The notes below the pieces were generated by a model. It worked only from the letters and a program-made list of their open reading frames with translations, was not told the DNA's origin and did not search any database. The translations under genes and the position numbers were made by a program. Shown here one piece after another: positions 45,867 to 55,059 of a stretch of 64,000 bases of DNA (positions are counted from its first letter, which is position 1; each line of letters starts with the position of its first letter). Origin of the DNA: Stenotrophomonas hibiscicola ATCC 19867 (GTDB lineage Bacteria > Pseudomonadota > Gammaproteobacteria > Xanthomonadales > Xanthomonadaceae); NCBI RefSeq assembly GCF_000382065.1, contig NZ_KB907498.1, positions 254,714-318,713 on the forward strand, read 5' to 3'.

Positions 45867-46616
45867 TCAGTGGACGTCCTTCCAGTATTCCTTCTTCAGC
45901 AGGTACAGCAGGAAGGTCAGCAGGGCCAGGAACAGGATCACCCACACGCCCAGCTGCTGGCGCTTGAGCGCGGCCGGCTCGCCGGCGTATTCGAGGAAGT
46001 TGGTGATGTCGCGCACCGCCTGGTCGTACTGCCCGGCATCGACCGAACCTGGCGTTTCAATGCGCAGGCCGGTCACCGGCGGGTCCATGCCGGGGCCTTC
46101 GGCCTTGCCATGCACGGCGTGCTGCAGGCCCTGCATCTCCCACAGCGGGTTCGGCATGGAGGCGTTGGCGAACAGCGCGTTGTTCCAGCCCAGCGGCCGG
46201 CTGCTGTCCAGGTAGAACGACTTGAGGTAGGTGTAGACCCAGTCGCTGCCGCGCACGCGCGCGATCAGGCTGAGATCCGGCGGCATCTTGCCGAACCACT
46301 TCTCCGCGTTCTCCTTGGGCATCGCCACCGGGATCGGGTCGCCGATCGCCGAGCCGGTGAAGTTGAGGTTGTTCATCACCTCTTCCTCGGTCAGGCCCAG
46401 GTCCTGCGCCATCCGCGAATAGCGCAGGTACTTCAGCGCATGGCAGCCGGAGCAGTAGTTCATGTACAACTGTGCGCCGCGCTGCAGCGAGGCGCGGTCA
46501 CCCAGATCGTTGCCTGCCTGCAGCAGCTTGGTTCCGCCCTCGGCGGCGGAGGCCAGGAAACTGCCCAGCATCAGGGTGGCCGCCAGGGCCAGCCGGACCA
46601 TCCAGCGCTCAGTCAT
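45867..46616 (-). CDS. petC: Cytochrome c1 of the bc1 complex
   Basis: Membrane-anchored c-type cytochrome that takes electrons from the Rieske protein. It has 249 aa. Signal peptide about 1-25, heme site C55-S-G-C58-H59 in MNYCSGCHALKY, typical blocks PPDLSLIARVRG and DWVYTYLKSFY, axial-Met region MPNPLWEMQG, and a C-terminal helix (VWVILFLALLTFLLYLL) with a basic tail. The start overlaps the petB stop by eight bases. Confidence 0.96.
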   Translation of the reverse strand: MTERWMVRLALAATLMLGSFLASAAEGGTKLLQAGNDLGDRASLQRGAQLYMNYCSGCHALKYLRYSRMAQDLGLTEEEVMNNLNFTGSAIGDPIPVAMPKENAEKWFGKMPPDLSLIARVRGSDWVYTYLKSFYLDSSRPLGWNNALFANASMPNPLWEMQGLQHAVHGKAEGPGMDPPVTGLRIETPGSVDAGQYDQAVRDITNFLEYAGEPAALKRQQLGVWVILFLALLTFLLYLLKKEYWKDVH

Positions 46617-47868
46617 GCGTGGTCACCCTCTCCGGTACCGGCTTGGTCTTGTCCAGCCTTGTCCATAGCGGCATGGTGATGAAGAAGGCGAAGTACAGGA
46701 AGGTCAGCACCCGCCCGATGTAGGTTTCATGCACGTCGGTGCCCGGGCCGGAGCCGATCACGCCCAGCCACACGAAGCACACCGCCAGCACGCCCAGCAT
46801 CACCCTCGAGATCCAGCCGCGGTAGCGCACCGATTTCACCTTCGCCTTGTCCAGCCACGGCACCAGGAACAGGATCGCGATGGCCGAGAACATCACCAGC
46901 ACGCCACCGAGCTTGTTCGGCACCACGCGCAACATCGCGTAGTACGGCGTGTAGTACCAGACCGGCTTGATGTGCTCCGGGGTGACCAGGCGGTTGGCCT
47001 CGGTGAAGTTGTCGTGCTCCAGGAACAGGCCGCCGAAACCAGGCGCAAAGAAGATGATGAAGGCGGCGATGATCAGCAGGAAGCCGGCGCCTACACCATC
47101 CTTGAGCGTGTAGTACGGGTGGAACGGAATACCGTCGGCCGGAGCGTTCGGCGACCAGCGGTTGCCCTTCGGCCCCTTCTTGATCTCCACGCCATCGGGG
47201 TTGTTCGAACCCACTTCGTGCAGCGCGCCCAGGTGCAGTACCACCAGCAGCAACAGCACCAGCGGCAAGGCGATGACATGCAGCGCGAAGAAGCGGTTGA
47301 GCGTGGCGTCACTGGGCAGGTAATCGCCCATGATCCATTCGGTCAGGCCGTTGCCGATCACCGGTATGGCACCGAACAGCGAGATGATCACCTTGGCGCC
47401 CCAGAACGACATCTGGCCCCACGGCAGCACGTAGCCCATGAACGCTTCGGCCATCAACACCAGGTAGATCAGCATGCCGAGGATCCACACCAGCTCGCGT
47501 GGCTTCTGGTAACTGCCGTACAGCAGGCCACGGAACATGTGCAGGTAGACCACGATGAAGAACAGCGAGGCACCCGTGGAGTGCATGTAGCGGATCAGCC
47601 AGCCCCACTCCACGTCCCGCATGATGTACTCGATGGAGCCGAACGCCTCGGCGGCGCTGGTCTTGTAGTGCATCGTCAGGAAGATGCCGGTGACGATCTG
47701 GTTGACCAACACCAGCAGCGCCAGCGAACCGAAGTAGTACCAGATGTTGAAGTTCTTCGGCGCGTAGTACTCGCTCACATGCTTGCGATAGACCGGCATC
47801 AGGCCCGGCGCGCGGGCATTGACCCAGTCGGCCACGCCGCTGGCGGTACGGCTGAGGATATTGGCCAT
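46609..47868 (-). CDS. petB: Cytochrome b of the bc1 complex
   Basis: Diheme quinol-oxidising core of complex III, 419 aa. Eight or so hydrophobic helices. Signature regions: FNIWYYFGSLALLVLV at the start, WGWLIRYMHSTGASLFFI and YMHSTG (heme/Qo area), MGYVLPWGQMSFWGA, the PEWY-equivalent position reading HIKPVWYYTPYYAM, and KAKVKSVRYRG. The ATG shares one base with the Rieske stop (TGATG), which fixes the start. Confidence 0.96.
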   Translation of the reverse strand: MANILSRTASGVADWVNARAPGLMPVYRKHVSEYYAPKNFNIWYYFGSLALLVLVNQIVTGIFLTMHYKTSAAEAFGSIEYIMRDVEWGWLIRYMHSTGASLFFIVVYLHMFRGLLYGSYQKPRELVWILGMLIYLVLMAEAFMGYVLPWGQMSFWGAKVIISLFGAIPVIGNGLTEWIMGDYLPSDATLNRFFALHVIALPLVLLLLVVLHLGALHEVGSNNPDGVEIKKGPKGNRWSPNAPADGIPFHPYYTLKDGVGAGFLLIIAAFIIFFAPGFGGLFLEHDNFTEANRLVTPEHIKPVWYYTPYYAMLRVVPNKLGGVLVMFSAIAILFLVPWLDKAKVKSVRYRGWISRVMLGVLAVCFVWLGVIGSGPGTDVHETYIGRVLTFLYFAFFITMPLWTRLDKTKPVPERVTTHD

Positions 47869-48488
47869 CAGGCAGCCCCCTGCGGATCGACACCGATGAT
47901 GATGGTGTTGTCGTCCTGGTAATGGTGCGCGGGCACCTTCAGGTTGATCGGCGCCGGAACGTCCTTGAAGACGCGGCCGGACATGTCGAAGCGCGACTTG
48001 TGGCAGGGGCAGAAGTAGCCGCCCTTCCACTGCGGGTCGTACGGCTCGGGCCGGATTTCGGCCACCATTTCAGGCGAACAGCCCAGGTGCGTGCACAGCC
48101 CAACCAGCACGGAGATATCCGGCTTGATCGAACGCAGCTCGGGGTTCTGTTTGAGCACATAGTCCGGCTGCTGGTCCTTCTCGCCGGACTCGGGGTCCTT
48201 GAGACGGCCGTCCAGCCCATGCAGCGCATCGAGGATGGCCTTGGACCGCTTGACGATCCAGATCGGCTGGCCACGCCATTCCACGATCAGGCGTTGGCCT
48301 TCCTGCAGGGCGCTGATGTCAGCCACCACCGGTGCGCCGGCAAGCTTGGCGCGGGCACTGGGGTTCCAGGATTTGATGAAAGGAACGGCGGTGAATCCGA
48401 CGCCGACGGCGCCCACCACGGCTGTGGTGGCAGAAAGAAAACGCCGACGTCCGGTGTTGACTGGATCGTGTACCCCATCGTTGGCCAT
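47868..48488 (-). CDS. petA: Rieske iron-sulfur subunit of the bc1 complex
   Basis: 206 aa. A Tat-type N-terminus with RRRFLSATTAVVGAVG (residues 14-29) serves as signal and anchor. The [2Fe-2S] ligands are C132 and H134 in CTHLGC and C160 and H163 in CPCHKSRFD, with the stabilising disulfide pair C137-C162. First gene of petABC. CGGAG lies about seven bases before the ATG. The 120 bases upstream hold no gene. Confidence 0.96.
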   Translation of the reverse strand: MANDGVHDPVNTGRRRFLSATTAVVGAVGVGFTAVPFIKSWNPSARAKLAGAPVVADISALQEGQRLIVEWRGQPIWIVKRSKAILDALHGLDGRLKDPESGEKDQQPDYVLKQNPELRSIKPDISVLVGLCTHLGCSPEMVAEIRPEPYDPQWKGGYFCPCHKSRFDMSGRVFKDVPAPINLKVPAHHYQDDNTIIIGVDPQGAA

Positions 48489-48614
48489 CCGGCACTCCGA
48501 TATTGATTAGGTAGCTTTAAGGCTGCCAGCGGATCCGGTGGGGGCCAGAGCCGCATTGAATCGCGGTCGAGTGTAGCGGAACCGTCGCGCGCCACACAAC
48601 GCTCTTTGCAAGGA

Positions 48615-48672
48615 GTGCCGACTGACAGTCGGCACCCATCTGTTCAAGGGAGTGCCGACCAACGGTCGGCAC
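48615..48672. repeat. Tandem pair of GTGCCGAC palindromes abutting the transglycosylase stop codon
   Basis: GTGCCGACTGACAGTCGGCA-C at 48615-48635 and GTGCCGACCAACGGTCGGCA-C at 48652-48672. The second ends exactly one base before the TAG of the downstream-oriented gene (48675-48673), so it lies in the immediate 3' UTR. Confidence 0.9.
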
Positions 48673-49593
48673 CTACTGGTGACTCAGGGCGGTGCGGTAA
48701 CGCTCGGCCAGCTGCCCGACCCGGCGCACGTAGTACTGCGTCTCGCTGTAGGGCGGCACGCCACCGTGGCGGTCGACCGCGCCCTCGCCGGCGTTGTAGC
48801 CGGCCGCAGCCAGGGTCAGGTCGCCATTGAAGCGCTTCAGCAACCACGCAAGATACTGCACGCCACCGCGGATGTTCTGCCCGGCATCATAGGAATCGCT
48901 GACCCCGAAGCGGGCCGCGGTCGGCGGCATCAGCTGCATCAGGCCCTGCGCGCCGGCGCGGCTGAGCGCGGTCGGGTTGTAGGCCGACTCGGCGTGGATG
49001 ATGGCGCGCACCACGGCTTCTTCGACGCCGAACTCGCGTGCGGCCGAGGTGATCTCGGTCTGGAACGCGGTGGTGTTCAAGCGCACCGAACCGAAGTCCA
49101 CGCGTGGGTTGACGCCACAGGCATAACAGCGCTCCATGAAACTGTAGCGGATGGTACGCACCGGGCCGAGGTTGGCGACCTGGGTTGGCCGCGCACTGGT
49201 GTAGTGGCGCACCCCATCCTTCATGAAGGAATAGACCTGGCCGCTGACCATCCGCCCGGCCCGCGAGGCCGTCGGTGCCGCAGCAGGCGCGGGGGCAGCA
49301 GGCGTCGACGCGACCGCAGTGGGCGCAGCGGCGCTGGCCGCCACGGCGACCGGATTGCGTTCGATGCTGGCCACGGTGGTCGGCGCAGGCTTCGGCGCGA
49401 CCACCACAGGGCGCGGTGCCGGCCGGGTATCGCGGCTGTAGCTGATGCTGCTGCAGCGCGCGCCGGCCACTCGCTTGCTCACGTAGCTGGTGACCCCGTC
49501 GGCGCCCTGGCACTTGTACAGGGTGCCGGCGCTGGCCGGCGCAGCGGTCAGCGCAGCGATGATGATCGCCGTTGTCCCCAGTATCCCCTTCAT
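48673..49593 (-). CDS. SLT-domain lytic murein transglycosylase
   Basis: 306 aa. Signal peptide ending near APASAG (residue 22), then a short Cys-containing segment (LYKCQGADG, GARCSS) and an Ala/Pro-rich linker (about 60-120). The SLT domain at about 175-300 has the catalytic Glu in IIHAESAYNPTALS, then GAQGLMQLMPPTA and AAAGYNAGEGAV, all typical of goose-type lysozyme-like transglycosylases. It cleaves peptidoglycan in the periplasm. Two REP palindromes follow its stop at once. Confidence 0.93.
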   Translation of the reverse strand: MKGILGTTAIIIAALTAAPASAGTLYKCQGADGVTSYVSKRVAGARCSSISYSRDTRPAPRPVVVAPKPAPTTVASIERNPVAVAASAAAPTAVASTPAAPAPAAAPTASRAGRMVSGQVYSFMKDGVRHYTSARPTQVANLGPVRTIRYSFMERCYACGVNPRVDFGSVRLNTTAFQTEITSAAREFGVEEAVVRAIIHAESAYNPTALSRAGAQGLMQLMPPTAARFGVSDSYDAGQNIRGGVQYLAWLLKRFNGDLTLAAAGYNAGEGAVDRHGGVPPYSETQYYVRRVGQLAERYRTALSHQ

Positions 49594-49638
49594 GCCGCGA
49601 GTGTCCCAGCTTCGCCGGGGCTTGCCAAGCGACGTGGC

Positions 49639-50607
49639 TCAGCCTGTGACCGGCGGCACAGCCAGCACCTGGCCCAATTCGGCCAAACGCTGTGCCAGCT
49701 CATCGCGCAGGCCCGGCGGTGTGGTCCACAACGCCACCGGCACGCGGTCCAGGCTGAGGATCTGCGCCAGCATCATGCCCCGGCTCTCGGCCCCCATGCG
49801 CAGCAGGCAGTGCTCGGCACCATCCGCCTCCAGCACCCCGCACCAGGGAGGAATGCGGCCTTCCAGCTCGGCGCGGCTGCCGGCCAGGCGGACGATGGCT
49901 TGCAGCGCGAACGGCGCCTGGCTGACCGCCTGCCGCACCATCACGTCCGGGGGTGCCGGCGTGCGCCGATGCAGGCCGGGCTCGGTGCATTCGCGCACCG
50001 CGCCCATCCGGTCCACACGCAGGGTGCGCCAGTCCTGCCGGCCCAGATCCCAGGCCAACAGGTACCAGCGCCGGCCGTAATTGACCAGGTGCTGTGCCTC
50101 GACTTCGCGCTGGGTAACAGCCTCCTGCGCGCTGCGGTATTCGAAGGCCAGCCGCGACGCCTGCCGACAGTGCTGGGCCAGCCGTCCGAGCAGGCGTGCG
50201 TCGGTGGACGGAAGGTCGGCCAGGGTGGCCGTCGCCGCATGCACCTCCCCGGCCTGCCGGCGGCGGCGGGTCGGCACCAGCGGGTCGAGCTTGGACAACA
50301 GGCCCCGCGCAGTGTCGTCGATGCCGGCGACGGTCGCAGACGCGGCACGCAGGGCGATGGCCAGGGTGGTTGCCTCCTCCTCGTCCAGCAGCATCGGCAA
50401 TACCGGCGCCCCCGCCCCGAGCTGGTAGCCGCCGCCCACCCCTGACGAGGCGTGGACCGGGTAGCCCAGCTCGCGCAGGCGCTCGATATCGCGGCGGATG
50501 CTGCGCCGGTCCACGCCCATGCGCTCGGCCAGCTCAGCCCCGGACCACTGGCGGCGGGCCTGCAGCAGGGCGATCAGGCGCAGCAGTCGATGGGCGGTAT
50601 GGCGCAT
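49639..50607 (-). CDS. WYL-domain (YafY/DeoR-like) transcriptional regulator
   Basis: 322 aa. N-terminal winged helix-turn-helix: RLLRLIALLQARRQWSGAEL then RMGVDRRSIRRDIERLRELG. The middle and C-terminal part includes a WYL-type domain (HLVNYGRRWYLLAWDLGRQDWRTLRVDRM in part). WYL proteins sense small ligands or nucleic acid. It is divergent from a glutathione transferase, with about 80 bases between the starts, so it probably controls that gene and itself. Confidence 0.88.
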   Translation of the reverse strand: MRHTAHRLLRLIALLQARRQWSGAELAERMGVDRRSIRRDIERLRELGYPVHASSGVGGGYQLGAGAPVLPMLLDEEEATTLAIALRAASATVAGIDDTARGLLSKLDPLVPTRRRRQAGEVHAATATLADLPSTDARLLGRLAQHCRQASRLAFEYRSAQEAVTQREVEAQHLVNYGRRWYLLAWDLGRQDWRTLRVDRMGAVRECTEPGLHRRTPAPPDVMVRQAVSQAPFALQAIVRLAGSRAELEGRIPPWCGVLEADGAEHCLLRMGAESRGMMLAQILSLDRVPVALWTTPPGLRDELAQRLAELGQVLAVPPVTG

Positions 50608-50687
50608 GAAGAATCGAGGACAGAAGTCGTCCGCAATAGTGCCCCAGGATGGCTTCCAGTTCACCACCCACCGCAAGGAGCAATGCC

Positions 50688-51308
50688 ATGACCTCACGCC
50701 AGATCACCCTGTATCACGCCGCCCGATCCCGCTCGAGCGGCGCCGTGGCTCTGCTCGAAGCGCTGGGTGCCGACTACCGCATGCAGGTGCTGGACCTGAA
50801 AGCCGGCGCCAACCTGGCTCCGGCCTATCTGGCCATCAACCCGATGGGCAAGGTGCCGGCCATCGTCCACAACGGCGCACTGGTGACCGAGCAGGTCGCC
50901 ATTTATCTGTACCTGGCCGACCTGTATCCGGAAGCCGGGCTGGCACCGCCGATCGGCGACGCCCTGCGCGGGCCCTACCTTCGCTGGATGGCCTTCTACG
51001 GCGCCTGCTTCGAGCCAGCGATGATCGACAAGGCGATGCACCGCGAGCCACCGCCGCGCCTGATGTCACCGTACAACGATGCGGACACCGTGCTGCAGGT
51101 GGTCGAGGCCCAGCTGGCACAGGGTCCCTACCTGCTCGGCGGGACGATGAGTGCCGCCGATATGCTGTGGGGCAATGCGCTGGCCTGGACCACGGCCTTC
51201 GGCCTGGTGCAGCCTGCGCCGGCCACGGCTGATTACATTGCGCGGATGAGCGCGATGACCGCCTTCGACCGTTCGCGGCAGATCGATGCGGAGCTGGCGG
51301 CGGCATAA
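50688..51308 (+). CDS. Glutathione S-transferase family protein
   Basis: 206 aa; ATG at 50688 has AAGGAG nine bases upstream. The N-terminal thioredoxin-like domain (residues 1-80) has SRSSGAVALLEALG at the active-site helix and NPMGKVPAIV with the cis-Pro, then TEQVAIYLYLADLYP with the glutathione Glu-x-x-Ala. The C-terminal helical domain has LGGTMSAADMLWG. The exact substrate is unknown. Likely regulated by the divergent WYL protein. Confidence 0.92.
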   Translation: MTSRQITLYHAARSRSSGAVALLEALGADYRMQVLDLKAGANLAPAYLAINPMGKVPAIVHNGALVTEQVAIYLYLADLYPEAGLAPPIGDALRGPYLRWMAFYGACFEPAMIDKAMHREPPPRLMSPYNDADTVLQVVEAQLAQGPYLLGGTMSAADMLWGNALAWTTAFGLVQPAPATADYIARMSAMTAFDRSRQIDAELAAA

Positions 51309-51341
51309 GCAGCGCCGGAGCAGCGCCGGCCGGCTTTCCTT

Positions 51342-51442
51342 GTAGAGCCGAGCCCACGCTCGGCTGGCTTCAGTAGAGCCAGGCCATGCCAGACTGCCCC
51401 ATGGGAAGCGGGAAGAGCAGCCGAGCGTGGGCTCGGCTCTAC
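51342..51442. repeat. SMAG-type inverted pair with a third internal partial copy
   Basis: GTAGAGCCGAGCCCACGCTC at the left and GAGCGTGGGCTCGGCTCTAC at the right, with GTAGAGCCAGGCCATGCC in between (about 51374). Lies between the GST gene and miaB, in the miaB 5' region. Confidence 0.9.
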
Positions 51443-51514
51443 AAGGGCGCGGCGGCTGGCGCGGGATGCGGGTAGAATTGCCCGCTTTCCCGCCACCCGA
51501 ATGGATTAAGCGCC

Positions 51515-52933
51515 ATGACCGGGACGCCAGACGTCTTTCCGCCCGCCACGCCGGGCGGTACCCCGCTCGTTGCCCTGCCCGCTGGTCCGCGCAAGCCCGA
51601 CCAGGTCAAGGGCAAGCTGTACATCAAGACCCACGGTTGCCAGATGAACGAGTACGACTCGGCCAAGATGGCCGACGTGCTTGCCGCCAGCGATGGCCTG
51701 GAACTGACCGATACCCCGGACGACGCTGACGTCATCCTGGTCAACACCTGCTCCATCCGCGAGAAGGCGCAGGAGAAGGTATTCAGCCAGCTGGGCGTGT
51801 GGAAGGGCCTGAAGAACAAGGGCCGCGAGGTCATCATCGGCGTCGGCGGCTGCGTCGCCTCGCAGGAAGGCGAAGCGATCATCAAGCGCGCGCCGTTCGT
51901 CGACCTGGTGTTCGGACCGCAGACCCTGCACCGCCTGCCGGAACTGATCCGCGCGCGGCGCGAACAGAAGCGCCCGCAGGTGGACATCAGCTTCCCCGAG
52001 ATCGAGAAGTTCGACCGCCTGCCGGAGCCGCGTGCCGATGGCGCCTCGGCGTTCGTGTCGATCATGGAAGGCTGCTCGAAGTACTGCTCGTTCTGCGTGG
52101 TGCCCTACACCCGCGGCACGGAGGTCAGCCGCCCGTTCGAGGACGTGGTGGTGGAAGTGGCCCAGCTGGCCGCGCAGGGTGTGCGCGAGATCAACCTGCT
52201 CGGCCAGAACGTCAACGCCTACCGTGGCCCGTATGGCGATGGTGAGTTCGCCGACCTGGGCCTGCTGATCCGCACCATCGCCGAGATCGATGGCGTTGGC
52301 CGCATCCGCTTCACCACCTCGCACCCGCTGGAGTTCAGCGATTCGCTGGTCGACGCGTTCCGCGACGTACCGCAGCTGGCCAACTTCCTGCACCTGCCGG
52401 TGCAGGCCGGCAGCGACCGCGTGCTGTCGGCGATGAAGCGCGGCTACACAGCACTGGAATTCAAGTCGAAGATCCGCAAGCTGCGCGCGGTGCGCCCGGA
52501 CATCTCGATCAGCTCGGACTTCATCGTCGGCTTCCCCGGCGAGACCGATGCCGATTTCGAGAAGACCATGAAGCTGATCGAAGACATCGGCTTCGACCAC
52601 AGCTTCTCCTTCATCTATTCGCGCCGCCCGGGCACGCCAGCGGCCGACCTGGAGGACACGATCAGCGATGCGGAGAAGCACGCGCGCCTGTCGCGCCTGC
52701 AGGAGCGCATCAATGCGCACGCGGCCAGCATCTCGGAGAAGATGGTCGGTACCGTGCAGACCGTGCTGGTGGAAGGGCCGTCGCGCAAGAATCCGAACGA
52801 GCTGACCGGCAAGACCGAGAACATGCGTTCGGTGAACTTCCCGGCGCCGGCGCGGTTGATCGGCCAGTTCGTGGATGTGCTGATCACCGAAGCGCTTACC
52901 AACTCGCTACGTGGGCGCGTGATGGCGGAATAA
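51515..52933 (+). CDS. miaB: tRNA-2-methylthio-N6-dimethylallyladenosine synthase
   Basis: Radical-SAM methylthiotransferase that modifies A37 of tRNAs reading UNN codons. It has 472 aa with an N-terminal extension of about 30 residues. The UPF0004 domain has C42, C79 and C113 ([26 protein letters not shown]) for the second cluster. The radical-SAM motif C187-x3-C191-x2-C194 is [10 protein letters not shown]-terminal TRAM domain follows. It is separated from phoH-ybeY by the ABC export operon, unlike the compact E. coli order. Confidence 0.97.
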   Translation: MTGTPDVFPPATPGGTPLVALPAGPRKPDQVKGKLYIKTHGCQMNEYDSAKMADVLAASDGLELTDTPDDADVILVNTCSIREKAQEKVFSQLGVWKGLKNKGREVIIGVGGCVASQEGEAIIKRAPFVDLVFGPQTLHRLPELIRARREQKRPQVDISFPEIEKFDRLPEPRADGASAFVSIMEGCSKYCSFCVVPYTRGTEVSRPFEDVVVEVAQLAAQGVREINLLGQNVNAYRGPYGDGEFADLGLLIRTIAEIDGVGRIRFTTSHPLEFSDSLVDAFRDVPQLANFLHLPVQAGSDRVLSAMKRGYTALEFKSKIRKLRAVRPDISISSDFIVGFPGETDADFEKTMKLIEDIGFDHSFSFIYSRRPGTPAADLEDTISDAEKHARLSRLQERINAHAASISEKMVGTVQTVLVEGPSRKNPNELTGKTENMRSVNFPAPARLIGQFVDVLITEALTNSLRGRVMAE

Positions 52934-52936
52934 GGT

Positions 52937-52989
52937 GTGCCGACCAACGGTCGGCGCCCACCGGAAATGATGCCGGCCAGCGGCCGGCA
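52937..52989. repeat. Two adjacent REP-like palindromes downstream of miaB
   Basis: GTGCCGACCAACGGTCGGCG-C at 52937-52957 (one mismatch) and TGCCGGCCAGCGGCCGGCA at 52971-52989, in the convergent gap between miaB and the ABC-2 permease. Confidence 0.85.
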
Positions 52990-53006
52990 CTACCGAATGA
53001 CAGGCC

Positions 53007-54119
53007 TCAATCCAGGCGCTTGCGGAAACGCAGGATCGCCAGCGTCATCATCACCACGATGAAGGCCAGCAGCGCCAGCGCGTCGTGCCACAGCTCCAAC
53101 AACGAGGCGCCGCGCAGCATGATGCCGCGCACCAGGCGCAGGAAGTGGGTCAGCGGCAGCACCTCGGCCAGCCACTGCACCGGCCGCGGCATGCCGGCGA
53201 ACGGGAACATGAAGCCCGACAGCAGGATCGACGGCAGGAACAGGAACAACGTCATCTGCATCGCCTGGAACTGCGAGCGCGCGCGCGTGGAAATCAGCAG
53301 GCCCAGTGCGAGGTTGGCCAGCACCAGCAGGACCGCGGCTAGGTAGATGTCCAGCAGGCTGCCGCGGATCGGCACCTGGAACAGCCAGGTACCCAGCGCC
53401 AGCACCAGGGTGGTCTGCAGCATGCCGATCGCTGCATAGGGCAGCACCTTGCCGACCATCAGTTCGCTGCGCGATACCGGCGTGGCGATCAGCAGTTCCA
53501 TGTTGCCGCGCTCGCGCTCGCGCACCACCGCCACCGCCGTGAACATCACCAGGGTCATGGTCAGGATCACCCCGATAAGGCCGGGCACGATGTTCACCGC
53601 CGAACGCCGTTGCGGGTTGTAGAAACTGGTCACGCTGACCTGGCCACTGGCAATGCTGCCTTCGCGTAGCGGCCGCGTATTGCTGGTCGGGCGCGTATCC
53701 AGTGGCACCTGCGCCAGCTGGATCGCCGCACTCTGCACCACGGTGTCGCTGCCATCGACCAGCACCTGTACCGCTTCGCGTCCATCGAAGCGGCGACGCT
53801 CGAAGTCGGCCGGCACCACGATGCCGACGCTGATCTCGCCGCGGCGCAGTGCCTGCATCAGCTGGTCCGGCGTGTAGGCCTCGCTGCGCGGCGTGATCAC
53901 GCCGGTAGCGACCACGTCCTGCACCAGCGCGCGAGAGGCGGCGCTGTTGGCCTGGTCGGCGATACCCGCATCGAGGTGGCGCAGGTTGAGGTTGATCGCA
54001 TACCCGAACAGCAGCAGCTGCATCACCGGAATGCCGACGATCATCGCCAGCGTGATGCGGTCGCGGCGCAGCTGCCGCAGCTCCTTGAGCACGATCGCCC
54101 ACAGCCGGCGCAGGTTCAT
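53007..54119 (-). CDS. ABC-2 type permease (YhhJ/YbhR-like)
   Basis: 370 aa. The N-terminal helix is at about residues 20-45 (IGIPVMQLLLFGYAI), then a periplasmic loop of roughly 140 residues, then five hydrophobic segments from about 180 (GLIGVILTMTLVMFTAV, LVLALGTWLF, LLVLANLALGLLISTRA, FLFLPSILLSGFMFPF, LLAFIVVMMTLAIL). The motif RERERGNMELL is typical of ABC-2 exporters. Overlaps the ATPase gene by ATGA. Only one permease gene is present, so it probably acts as a homodimer. Confidence 0.88.
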   Translation of the reverse strand: MNLRRLWAIVLKELRQLRRDRITLAMIVGIPVMQLLLFGYAINLNLRHLDAGIADQANSAASRALVQDVVATGVITPRSEAYTPDQLMQALRRGEISVGIVVPADFERRRFDGREAVQVLVDGSDTVVQSAAIQLAQVPLDTRPTSNTRPLREGSIASGQVSVTSFYNPQRRSAVNIVPGLIGVILTMTLVMFTAVAVVRERERGNMELLIATPVSRSELMVGKVLPYAAIGMLQTTLVLALGTWLFQVPIRGSLLDIYLAAVLLVLANLALGLLISTRARSQFQAMQMTLFLFLPSILLSGFMFPFAGMPRPVQWLAEVLPLTHFLRLVRGIMLRGASLLELWHDALALLAFIVVMMTLAILRFRKRLD

Positions 54120-55039
54120 GCCGCCGGCTCCCGGCTACGGCCGCGGGTGGCGGCGACGAACACGTCTTCCAGGTTCGGCGCTACGGTTTCGATATGCGCT
54201 TGCGGGTCGGCGCTGGCCAACGCGCGCCGCAGCACTGCGACATCCGCTACGCCCTCATTGCACAGCACGCGCAGATGGGTGCCGATCTGCGCCACGCTCA
54301 GTACGCCGGGCAGCTCGGCCAGCACGCGGCTGGCCTGGCGTGGCTGCGATGACGTGACCTGCAGCGTGCGGCCGTCCAGCTGCGCACACAGTTCGGCCGG
54401 CGTGCCATCGGCGACCAGCGCGCCACGATCAAGAATAGCCAGCCGGTGGCAGCGCTCGGCTTCGTCCATGTAGTGGGTCGAGACCAGCACGGTGGTACCG
54501 GCGTCGGCAAGTTCAAACAGGGCCTCCCAGAAGTCGCGGCGTGACTCCGGGTCGACCGCGCTGGTCGGCTCGTCCAGGAACAGCAGTTCGGGCGAATGCA
54601 CCACGGCGCCGGCCAGGGCCAGGCGCTGCTTCTGCCCGCCGCTGAGCGTACCGGCCAGCTGCGGCTGCCGGTCCTGCAACCGGTACTGCTGCAGCAGCGC
54701 ATCGACCCGTTGCCGGGCCTGGTTGCGCGGCAGGCCCTGGATGGCGGCGAGGAATTCCAGGTTCTCGCGTACCGATAGGTCTTCGTACAGCGAGAAGCGC
54801 TGGGTCATGTAGCCGATGCGCCGGCGCAGTGCTTCGGCCTGCTCGGGAACCGCCAGGCCCAGCACCTCGATCTGCCCCGCACTGGGTTCCAGCAGGCCGC
54901 ACAGCATGCGGATGGTGGTCGACTTGCCCGACCCGTTCGGGCCCAGGAAACCATAGACCTGGCCACGGGGCACGGTCAGGTCGACCTTGTCCACGGCCAG
55001 CAGATCGCCGAAGCGGCGGGTCAGGCCCTGCGCATGCAC
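54116..55039 (-). CDS. ABC exporter ATP-binding protein (YbhF/DrrA-like)
   Basis: 307 aa from the GTG at 55039-55037; no ATG fits the frame, and the region overlaps the upstream gene only if extended further. Walker A GPNGSGKST is near residue 34, signature LSGGQKQRLALAGA near 135, Walker B LLFLDEPTSAVD near 152 and switch His VSTHYMDE near 185. A C-terminal extension of about 80 residues (HLRVLCNEG, LEDVFVAAT) is typical of exporters in this branch. It lies between adaptor and permease. Confidence 0.9.
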   Translation of the reverse strand: MHAQGLTRRFGDLLAVDKVDLTVPRGQVYGFLGPNGSGKSTTIRMLCGLLEPSAGQIEVLGLAVPEQAEALRRRIGYMTQRFSLYEDLSVRENLEFLAAIQGLPRNQARQRVDALLQQYRLQDRQPQLAGTLSGGQKQRLALAGAVVHSPELLFLDEPTSAVDPESRRDFWEALFELADAGTTVLVSTHYMDEAERCHRLAILDRGALVADGTPAELCAQLDGRTLQVTSSQPRQASRVLAELPGVLSVAQIGTHLRVLCNEGVADVAVLRRALASADPQAHIETVAPNLEDVFVAATRGRSREPAA

Positions 55040-55059
55040 TGCGATGTCCGCACCGGTGT

